Part shown: piece after piece, positions 57,820-64,000 of the stretch
Layout of the letters: each line of letters begins with the position of its first letter
How positions within the stretch are numbered: the stretch's first letter is position 1
NCBI RefSeq assembly: GCF_006716095.1
Contig: NZ_VFOK01000001.1
Span: forward strand, 1,085,375 to 1,149,374
Source of the DNA: Barrientosiimonas humi
GTDB taxonomy: Bacteria > Actinomycetota > Actinomycetes > Actinomycetales > Dermatophilaceae
Direction: 5' to 3'
Length of the DNA stretch: 64,000 nucleotides
The notes under the pieces: generated by a model
What the model was told of the DNA's origin: nothing
The model's input: the letters and a program-made list of their open reading frames with translations, nothing else
Databases searched by the model: none
Translations under genes and position numbers: made by a program

Positions 57820-59286
57820 ATGAGCCAGCAAGCACCCGCGCCGTCGACCCAGCACCAGGGGGACACACCCGAGCTGAAGCGGGTGATGGGCCCCAAGCTC
57901 CTCCTGCTGTTCATCGTCGGGGACATCCTCGGCACCGGCATCTACGCGCTCACCGGCGAGGTCGCCGCCGAGGTCGGCGGCGCCGCCTGGGCCCCGTTCC
58001 TCGTGGCGTTCGCGGTGGCGATGGTCACCGCCTTCTCCTACCTGGAGCTGGTGACGAAGTACCCCCAGGCCGGCGGCGCCGCGGTCTACGTGCACAAGGC
58101 GTTCGGCATCCACTTCGTGACGTTCATCGTCTGCTTCACGGTGATGTGCTCGGGCATCACCTCGGCCTCGACGGCCTCGCGCGCGTTCGCGTCCAACTTC
58201 GCCGCCGGTCTCGACTGGGACGCCTCGTCCAACGCGATCATGCTCATCGCGCTCGGCTTCATGCTGCTGGTGATGACGATCAACCTGCGCGGCGTCGGCG
58301 AGAGCGTCAAGGCCAACGTGGTGCTGACGATGGTCGAGCTGTCCGGTCTGCTGCTGGTCATCTTCGTCGGCCTCTACGCCATGACCCAGGGCCGCGCCGA
58401 CTTCTCCCAGGTCACCGTCTTCGAGAGCCCGAGCGACAAGAACACCTTCCTCGCGGTCACCGCCGCGACCTCGCTGGCGTTCTTCGCGATGGTCGGCTTC
58501 GAAGACTCGGTCAACATGGCCGAGGAGACCAAGGACCCGGCCAAGACCTTCCCCAAGATGATGATCACCGGCCTCGGGATCACCGGCACCATCTACGTGC
58601 TGGTCTCGATCTGCGCGGTCGCACTGGTTCCGCTCAGCGATCTCGAGGGCAACGACACCCCGCTGGTCTCGGTGGTCCGGGCCGGCGCGCCGGGCCTGCC
58701 GATCGAGGACATCCTGCCGTGGATCTCGATGTTCGCGGTCGCCAACTCGGCCCTGATCAACATGCTGATGGCCAGCCGCCTGCTCTACGGCCTCGCCAAG
58801 CAGGACGTCCTGCCGCACCCGCTGGCGCGGGTCGGCGCCAAGCGCCGCGTGCCGTACGTCGCGGTCGGCTTCACCACCGCCATCTCGCTCGGCCTGATCA
58901 CCTATGTCACCAGCCAGTCCGAGAGCAACGTCGTGAAGAACCTCGGCGGCACCACCTCGCTGCTGCTGCTCGCGGTGTTCACCGTCGTCAACGTCGCCGT
59001 CATCGTGCTGCGCGGCCGCGACGACTCCGAGGTCCCCGAGGAGGACCGGTTCCACGCGCCGCGCTGGCTGCCCTACGTCGGCGTCGTGACCTGCTTCTTC
59101 CTGGTGCTGCCCAAGGTGTCCGGCCGCGACAACGAGCAGTACGTCATCGCCGGCTGGCTCTTGCTGCTCGGCCTGATCCTGTGGGCGCTGACCTGGTTCC
59201 TCAACCGCGCGGTCTACTCCAAGCGCACCTACATGCGCGACCCCGACCACCTCGAGTCCGACGACATCGAAGGCCCGAGGAACTAG
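57820..59286 (+). CDS. APC superfamily amino acid permease
   Basis: A 488-residue, 12-helix transporter. The first helix has the unwound GDILGTGIYALTGEVAAEVGG motif that binds substrate amino and carboxyl groups in APC proteins; helix 6 region is AFFAMVGFEDSVNMAEETKDP. The C-terminus is hydrophilic and acidic. Cationic or branched amino acids are typical substrates of this sub-branch, but specificity cannot be read. Confidence 0.9.
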   Translation: MSQQAPAPSTQHQGDTPELKRVMGPKLLLLFIVGDILGTGIYALTGEVAAEVGGAAWAPFLVAFAVAMVTAFSYLELVTKYPQAGGAAVYVHKAFGIHFVTFIVCFTVMCSGITSASTASRAFASNFAAGLDWDASSNAIMLIALGFMLLVMTINLRGVGESVKANVVLTMVELSGLLLVIFVGLYAMTQGRADFSQVTVFESPSDKNTFLAVTAATSLAFFAMVGFEDSVNMAEETKDPAKTFPKMMITGLGITGTIYVLVSICAVALVPLSDLEGNDTPLVSVVRAGAPGLPIEDILPWISMFAVANSALINMLMASRLLYGLAKQDVLPHPLARVGAKRRVPYVAVGFTTAISLGLITYVTSQSESNVVKNLGGTTSLLLLAVFTVVNVAVIVLRGRDDSEVPEEDRFHAPRWLPYVGVVTCFFLVLPKVSGRDNEQYVIAGWLLLLGLILWALTWFLNRAVYSKRTYMRDPDHLESDDIEGPRN

Positions 59287-59295
59287 ATCCTCTTG

Positions 59296-59360
59296 GTCTC
59301 GGCTCCTCTTCCGGGAGCCGCTTGCTGCGCTGCGCGCCGTCCCGGAGGAGGAACTGAGAC
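59296..59360. terminator. Imperfect 21-bp inverted repeat between convergent genes
   Basis: Arms 59296-59316 and 59340-59360 (gtctcggctcctcttccggga and its complement-like partner) match at 18 of 21 positions around a GC-rich loop that itself folds. It starts 10 bases after the permease stop and ends 7 bases before the end of the next gene. Confidence 0.65.
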
Positions 59361-59366
59361 AGAGAG

Positions 59367-60314
59367 CTACAAGACCTCCCAGGCGCGGACGGGGCCGAGG
59401 GGCTTGCGGCAGGAGTCGCGCAGCTCCGGCACGGTGACCCGGCGCAGGGCGACCTGGTCCTCCCGGCCGTCGCGATGACGTACGACCACGTCGAACCGGT
59501 CGGGGTTCAGCGCGTCGGGGTGCACGTCGGTCTCGACCCCGCCGTGCGCCAGCTCGCCCGAGCGCGCCCGCCACACGACCTCACCGGCCTGGGCCGGGGG
59601 AGGCAGGCAGCTGAGCCCGCGGTTGTGCAGCGGGTCGTTGAGCTCGGCGGGGATGCGCCGGCGCTGCTCCTCGTCGAGCGCGCGCACCGCGAGGTCGGCG
59701 GTCAGCCGGCCCCACATCTGTCCTGACGGCAGCGTGATCGCGGTCGGCGCGAACCGGTGACCGCCGGTGTGCGAGCACTCCCACACGCGACCGGGCCGCG
59801 CCTGCGCCGCCGCCGTGACGACCGGCCGGCCACGCACCGCGCAGCACACGTCGCGCTTGCCGTTGGTGCACACCAGCAGCACCGCGTCGCGGGTCTCCTC
59901 CAGCAGCGGGAGCCGCGCGGTGACCCGGTCGGGGTCGTCGCCGAGCAGGGAGTCCCAGGGGAGGGTCAGCAGGTCGGCCGGGTCGTCGACCTCGCCCTCG
60001 AGCAGCCACGGGTCGCCGGCCAGCCCGCCGGCCACGATCACCTGGCGCGGCGCGTCCGGGTCGTGCTCGTCGGAGTGCTCGCCGGGGCGGCGGATCAGCA
60101 GCAGCCGACCACCCGCCTGCTCGCACGCTCGCGCGAGCTCGGCGCCGAGGCCCGCGTCGAGGTGCGACATGACCGAGGCCTCCCGCCCCCACGGACCGGT
60201 CTGCTCCAGGGCCACCCAGAAGTCCGCGCGCGACGCGGTGCCCGCGGCCGGGAGCGAGCTCTCCTCCCACAGCACGGAGCAGGCGTCGGGCTTGCTGACC
60301 GGTCGAGCACTCAC
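59367..60314 (-). CDS. Sucrase/ferredoxin-like family protein
   Basis: A 315-residue thioredoxin-like [2Fe-2S] protein of the Suc/Fer-like family. Cysteine-containing motifs: DACSVLWEE, LLVCTNGKRDVCCAVRG and ECSHTGGHRFAPTAITLPSG, with probable cluster ligands Cys-x-His in CSHTGGH. Its redox partner is unknown. The GTG at 60314 is 6 bases after TAGGCT on the minus strand, a leaderless layout. Confidence 0.87.
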   Translation of the reverse strand: MSARPVSKPDACSVLWEESSLPAAGTASRADFWVALEQTGPWGREASVMSHLDAGLGAELARACEQAGGRLLLIRRPGEHSDEHDPDAPRQVIVAGGLAGDPWLLEGEVDDPADLLTLPWDSLLGDDPDRVTARLPLLEETRDAVLLVCTNGKRDVCCAVRGRPVVTAAAQARPGRVWECSHTGGHRFAPTAITLPSGQMWGRLTADLAVRALDEEQRRRIPAELNDPLHNRGLSCLPPPAQAGEVVWRARSGELAHGGVETDVHPDALNPDRFDVVVRHRDGREDQVALRRVTVPELRDSCRKPLGPVRAWEVL

Positions 60315-60346
60315 CCGGTCAGCCTAGGAGCCGCGTGCGGCGTGGC

Positions 60347-60445
60347 CTGTGCCGCCCTCGTCGACGGCGGCCCACATACGACGAGGGCGGCACAGAAGTT
60401 TTCTGTGCCGCCCTCGTGCTATCTGTGCCGCCGTCGTCGGGCGGG
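60347..60445. repeat. Palindromic repeats of tgtgccgcc between genes
   Basis: A perfect 17-bp inverted repeat, ctgtgccgccctcgtcg / cgacgagggcggcacag (60347-60363 and 60379-60395), is followed by two further partial copies of the same word at about 60403 and 60424. The middle copies can pair alternatively (cacagaa / ttctgtg). It lies beyond the end of parC on the minus strand and probably serves as its terminator. Confidence 0.75.
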
Positions 60446-60485
60446 GCCGGGCGTACGTCCGGCTCACCGGCCCGCACGCCTCACC

Positions 60486-62906
60486 TCACTCCGTGGGGAG
60501 CGCACCACCGATCGCGGCGATCGGGCCGGGCGCGGCGGTGCCGGAGCCGTCACGGCGTCCCTCGGCGGGCGGCAGGTCGACCGCGGTGCCCGACGCGCTC
60601 GCGGCGCGGGCCGGCTGCGTACCGACCCAGGCCAGCAGCAGCTCGTCCTCGCCGCGCAGGAACCGGTGGCTGCGCACCCCGCCGGTGCCGCGACCCTTGC
60701 GGGGGTACTCCGCGAACGGCGTCACCTTGATCGCGCCCGAGTCGGTGCCGGGCAGCGCGCCCGACGACCCCGACACGGTCACCACGACGTTGTCGTCGCT
60801 CTCGCGCACGACGCCGAAGAAGCGCACGCGCGCGCCGGCCGAGAGGCGCACGCCGGCCATCCCGCCGGCCGTACGCCCTTGCGGCCGCACGAGACTCGCC
60901 GGGAACCGCAGCAGCTGGGCGTCGGTCGTGACGAACACCAGCTCGGCGCCGTCGGGCGCCGGACCCGCGCCGACGACCTGGTCGCCGTCCTTGAGCGCGA
61001 TGACCTCGAAGGAGTCCTTGCCGGCGGGGAAGTCGGGCGAGACCCGCTTGACCACACCCTGCGCGGTGCCGAGCGCCAGAGGTGCGGCCTCGTCGTCGAG
61101 CGGCACGATGGTCAGCGGCTGCTCGCCCTGCGGCAGGTCGGCGTACGCCGCGAGCGGGGCCCCGCCGGACAGGTTCGGCGCGTCGTTGCTCGGGGGCAGC
61201 GTCGGCAGGTCGAGCGCGCCGATGCGCACGACCCGGCCGGCGCTGGTGACCACGCCGATGTCGCCCCGGGCGGTGGTGCGCACGGCGCCGATCACGGCGT
61301 CGTGCTTGCGCCGGTTGCCGCCCGTGCCGAGCGGGTCGGCGGTGGTGGTGCGCGCCAGCAGCCCGGTCGAGGACAGCAGCACCCAGCACGGGTCGTCGGC
61401 GACCTCCAGCGGCGTCGCGCTGGCCGCCGGCCGTCCGGCGGACTCCAGCAGGATCGTGCGGCGGGGCGTGCCGTGCTCCTTGGCGACGGCGGCGAGCTCG
61501 TCGGAGACCGTCTTGCGCAGCAGCTTCTCGTCGTCGAGGATCGCGCGCAGCCGCGCGATCTCCCGCTGCAGCTCGTCCCGGCGCTTCTCCAGCTCGATCT
61601 GGCTGAACTTCGTCAGCCGGCGCAGCTGCAGGTCGAGGATGTACGTCGCCTGCGGCTCGGACAGGTCGAACACCTGCATCAGCCGCTCGCGCGCGATCGC
61701 CGCGTCGTCGGAGGAGCGGACGATCTGGATGACCTCGTCGATGTCCAGGATCGCGACGAGCAGTCCCTCGACCAGGTGCAGGTCGCGCTCGTGCCGGTCG
61801 AGCCGGAACTGGGTGCGACGGCGTACGACGTCGATGCGGAAGTCGACGTAGACGGTCAGCAGCTCCTTGAGCCCCAGCGTGCGCGGCTGCCCCTCGACCA
61901 GCGCGACGTTGTTGATGCCGAACGACTCCTCCATCGGCGTGAGGCGATAGAGCGTCTCGAGCACCGCCTCGGGGTTGAAGCCGTTCTTGACCTCGATGAC
62001 CAGCTGCAGGCCCTGCGTGCGGTCGGACAGGTCCTTGACGTCGGCGATGCCCTGGATCTTCTTGGCGTTGTGCAGGTCCTTGATGCGCTCGATGACCTTC
62101 TCGGGGCCGACGAGATAGGGCAGCTCGGTGACCACGATGCCCTTGCGGCGCGGCGAGGTCTTCTCGATGCGCACGGTCGCGCGGGTGCGGAACGAGCCGC
62201 GGCCGGTGAGGTACGCATCGCGGATGCCCTCGAGCCCCACGATCTGCCCGCCGAGCGGCAGGTCGGGCCCCGGCACGAACTTCATCAGGTCGTCGAGGGA
62301 GCAGTCGGGGTGGCCGATCAGGTGCCGCGCGGCGGCGATGACCTCGCCGAGGTTGTGCGGCGGCATGTTGGTGGCCATGCCGACCGCGATGCCGCTCGCG
62401 CCGTTGACCAGCAGGTTGGGGAACGCCGCCGGCAGCACCGAGGGCTGGGTGAACTGGTCGTCGTAGTTCGGCACGAACTCGACGGTGTTCTCCTCGAGCG
62501 AGGCGGTGAGCAGCATCGCCGCGGGCGCGAGGCGCGCCTCGGTGTAGCGCGGTGCCGCGGGGCCGTCGTCGAGCGAGCCGAAGTTGCCGTGGCCGTCGAC
62601 CAGCGGCAGCCGCATGGTGAACGGCTGCGCCATCCGCACGAGGGTGTCGTAGATCGCCTGGTCGCCGTGCGGGTGGTACTTACCCATCACCTCGCCGACG
62701 ACGCGGGAGGACTTCACATGGCCGCGGTCGGGGCGCAGACCCAGCTCGTCCATCGCGAACAGGATGCGCCGCTGCACGGGTTTGAGGCCGTCGCGCGCAT
62801 CGGGCAGCGCCCGCGAGTAGATGACCGAGTAGGCGTACTCCAGGAAGGCCGACTCCATCTCCTCCTCGACGGAGATGTCGACGATCTTCTCCTTGCTGGT
62901 GGCCAT
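60486..62906 (-). CDS. parC: DNA topoisomerase IV subunit A
   Basis: An 806-residue breakage-reunion subunit. Catalytic tyrosine Y121 lies in APRYTEARL; the quinolone region reads [11 protein letters not shown], so the usual Ser/Ala hot-spot position is Q83. The GyrA-box is absent, as in ParC, and the C-terminal beta-pinwheel (about 500-760) is degenerate, with GKGRGTGG-type loops. The ATG at 62906 gives the standard [17 protein letters not shown]; a start 24 bases upstream is possible. The partner is ParE at 49.7 kb. Confidence 0.92.
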   Translation of the reverse strand: MATSKEKIVDISVEEEMESAFLEYAYSVIYSRALPDARDGLKPVQRRILFAMDELGLRPDRGHVKSSRVVGEVMGKYHPHGDQAIYDTLVRMAQPFTMRLPLVDGHGNFGSLDDGPAAPRYTEARLAPAAMLLTASLEENTVEFVPNYDDQFTQPSVLPAAFPNLLVNGASGIAVGMATNMPPHNLGEVIAAARHLIGHPDCSLDDLMKFVPGPDLPLGGQIVGLEGIRDAYLTGRGSFRTRATVRIEKTSPRRKGIVVTELPYLVGPEKVIERIKDLHNAKKIQGIADVKDLSDRTQGLQLVIEVKNGFNPEAVLETLYRLTPMEESFGINNVALVEGQPRTLGLKELLTVYVDFRIDVVRRRTQFRLDRHERDLHLVEGLLVAILDIDEVIQIVRSSDDAAIARERLMQVFDLSEPQATYILDLQLRRLTKFSQIELEKRRDELQREIARLRAILDDEKLLRKTVSDELAAVAKEHGTPRRTILLESAGRPAASATPLEVADDPCWVLLSSTGLLARTTTADPLGTGGNRRKHDAVIGAVRTTARGDIGVVTSAGRVVRIGALDLPTLPPSNDAPNLSGGAPLAAYADLPQGEQPLTIVPLDDEAAPLALGTAQGVVKRVSPDFPAGKDSFEVIALKDGDQVVGAGPAPDGAELVFVTTDAQLLRFPASLVRPQGRTAGGMAGVRLSAGARVRFFGVVRESDDNVVVTVSGSSGALPGTDSGAIKVTPFAEYPRKGRGTGGVRSHRFLRGEDELLLAWVGTQPARAASASGTAVDLPPAEGRRDGSGTAAPGPIAAIGGALPTE

Positions 62907-63029
62907 GAGGCGTTGCGTCTCCTGCGGCATTGCGGGGCTGACTGGCGGGTGCCAGCGTCCCATTCTGGCCGCAGCAGGCGTACGTCCGGGGCAGGCTCGC
63001 CGCGTCGGCGAGCCCACCCCGGAAGGTGG

Positions 63030-63593
63030 TCACGAGCGCAGCGGCTCGAGGACCTTGGCCATCTGCACCAGCTGGTCGAAGACGGTGCCCAGCTCGTCGG
63101 CGCGGCGGTCGTGCGGGGTGAACCCCGACTCGCCCCACTCCTCGAACAGCTGCAGCGCGACCTGCGCGCGCACGTCGACCATCATCGCGTTGGCCACGAT
63201 GCAGCGCCACTGCTCGACCGCCCGCACCCCGCCGTCGGCGCCGTAGCTCACGAACGCGATGGCCTTGTGGTTCCACTCGGGGTAGAGCACGTCGAAGGCG
63301 TTCTTCAGCGCCGCCGAGACACCGTGGTTGTACTCCGGGCTCACCCAGACGAAGGCGTCGACGCTGTCGACCTTCTTGCCCCAGGCGATCGTCTCGGGGC
63401 GCTGGTAGTCACGGTTCGCCGCGCCGGGCACGGTCGGCTCGCTGAGCAGCGGCAGGTCGAAGTCGGCCAGCTCGATGAGCTCGTACTCGACGCCGTCGTC
63501 GCTGCGCTGGTCGGCGTGCTCCTTGACCCAGGCGCCGACGGCGCTGCCGAGCCGGCCGGGACGGGTGCTGCCGACGAGGATGCCGATCTTCAC
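63030..63593 (-). CDS. NADPH-dependent FMN reductase
   Basis: A 187-residue flavodoxin-like reductase. The FMN phosphate loop GSTRPGRLG is at the N-terminus and the flavin-contacting VSPEYNHGVSAALKNAFDVLYPEW is in the middle. Such enzymes supply reduced FMN or reduce quinones and azo compounds. A GGAGG site precedes the GTG at 63593, with TACCCT (63638-63643, minus strand) as a likely -10. Confidence 0.9.
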   Translation of the reverse strand: MKIGILVGSTRPGRLGSAVGAWVKEHADQRSDDGVEYELIELADFDLPLLSEPTVPGAANRDYQRPETIAWGKKVDSVDAFVWVSPEYNHGVSAALKNAFDVLYPEWNHKAIAFVSYGADGGVRAVEQWRCIVANAMMVDVRAQVALQLFEEWGESGFTPHDRRADELGTVFDQLVQMAKVLEPLRS

Positions 63594-63642
63594 GGGGTGC
63601 CTCCAGGGGTTGGGGGGACGGGCGTACGTCGGTGGTCAGGGT

Positions 63643-63658
63643 AGTTGTTCGTTCAACT
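63643..63658 (-). promoter_or_regulatory. Candidate operator of the FMN reductase gene
   Basis: AGTTG-N6-CAACT is a perfect inverted repeat that abuts the -10 element of the FMN reductase gene and overlaps the stop codon of the upstream hydrolase gene. Such sites are typical of MarR/TetR-type redox or drug sensors; no regulator gene is in view. Confidence 0.45.
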
Positions 63659-64000
63659 CCGAGGGGTGGTCGGCGAGCCGTCGCCGGCCTCCGCCCGCAG
63701 CAGCGCGTCGACCTGGTCGACGGTGTCGGCGAGCGCCTGCTCGTGGCCGTCGGCGGTGCCGAGGTCGGTGAACAGGTGCCCACGGCCGGGGACGACGTGG
63801 TCGGTGAACGTGGCGCCGCTGGCGCGCACCGTCGCCCCCAGCGCCTCGACGTCGGCGGGGTCGATCCAGTCGTCCTCGGCGTAGCGGTGCACCTGCACCG
63901 GCTGGCCCTGCCAGTCGCCGCGGGGCGCCGCCACCGAGTGCATGAGGATCACCGCACGCGCCTGCGGGCGGCGGGCCGCGAGCGTCTGGGCGAACGCCGA
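63653..64000 (-). CDS. Dienelactone hydrolase family protein (C-terminal part)
   Basis: The visible 115 residues (SFAQTLAARRPQARAV onward) run off the window edge. They contain QVHRYAEDDWID and DHVVPGRGHLFTDLG, the acid and histidine of an alpha/beta hydrolase triad, as in dienelactone-hydrolase-like proteins. The nucleophile lies outside the window. The stop is 60 bases from the FMN reductase start, and both may be one operon. Confidence 0.75.
   Translation of the reverse strand, partial: SAFAQTLAARRPQARAVILMHSVAAPRGDWQGQPVQVHRYAEDDWIDPADVEALGATVRASGATFTDHVVPGRGHLFTDLGTADGHEQALADTVDQVDALLRAEAGDGSPTTPRS

Noticed and set aside
59757-63644. A nearly 1300-codon open frame on the plus strand opposite parC and neighbours
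   Set aside because: It is antisense to three well-supported genes, is composed of Arg, Gly, His and Val runs, and arises from third-position GC in the real genes.
1-64000. tRNA or rRNA genes
   Set aside because: No GGTTCGANTCC-type T-arm with a matching acceptor stem and no rRNA-like segment was noticed; a dedicated covariance search would be decisive.

Overview
The window is very GC-rich, gene-dense DNA from an actinobacterium. The main evidence is: a QcrCAB/CtaCDEF respiratory supercomplex gene set with a diheme cytochrome c; a PASTA serine/threonine kinase beside a PknL-substrate-like protein, class II DAHP synthase, MetF and a polyprenyl synthase (an order shared with Mycobacterium tuberculosis Rv2172c-Rv2178c); a DEDDh-GIY-YIG nuclease fusion; DUF3040, DUF202, DUF6504 and SAV_6107-type HEPN families; an actinobacterial LexA box; and many starts placed 6-8 bases after a TANNNT hexamer (leaderless style). 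A micrococcalean lineage is my inference; no rRNA is present to test it.

Layout. 1-3.3 kb: gentisate-type aromatic catabolism (transporter, gentisate 1,2-dioxygenase, start of a fumarylacetoacetate-hydrolase gene) with a divergent IclR regulator. 3.3-6.7 kb: glycerate-kinase-like protein, ErpA, adenosine kinase, Aat. 6.7-15.1 kb: ctaC-ctaD-ctaF on + and ctaE-qcrC-qcrA-qcrB on -, separated by a small zincin gene and a strong terminator. 15.1-20 kb: degenerate receiver protein, TrpD, tandem repeats, Lrp-type ligand-binding protein, lipoprotein, DEDDh/GIY-YIG nuclease. 20-24 kb: glycosyltransferase, GNAT, a CxxC protein and an HExxH lipoprotein. 24-28.6 kb: acyl-CoA synthetase, SRPBCC protein, small Cys protein, ROK glucokinase and an EEP hydrolase. 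28.6-29.1 kb: a non-coding palindromic element. 29.2-34 kb: membrane protein, esterase, acyltransferase, DUF1028, AroG. 34-40 kb: PASTA kinase, LysM/transglycosylase, Rv2175c-like protein, polyprenyl synthase, MetF. 40-41.3 kb: a frameshifted exported protein and a YbaK deacylase. 41.3-47.6 kb: LexA-boxed DUF6504-HEPN-dnaE2-dinB cassette, followed by a 78-bp minisatellite. 48-64 kb: DUF3040, DUF456, small zinc-ribbon-like protein, ParE, CutC, M81 peptidase, spermidine-synthase-like membrane protein, two HhH-GPD repair proteins, two DUF202 proteins, amino-acid permease, sucrase/ferredoxin-like protein, ParC, FMN reductase and a cut-off hydrolase.

How the genes work together. Most of the window is chromosomal core: terminal respiration, type IIA topoisomerase (ParE/ParC), DNA repair and cell-envelope regulation. 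The most interesting functional unit is the SOS-type mutagenesis cassette, which pairs an unusually long DnaE2 with a catalytically intact DinB and two uncharacterised small proteins. The most interesting non-coding feature is the roughly 480-bp palindromic element at 28.65-29.13 kb, whose arms belong to a repeat type also seen near 9.9 kb. No tRNA, rRNA, CRISPR array, intact insertion sequence or prophage was seen.
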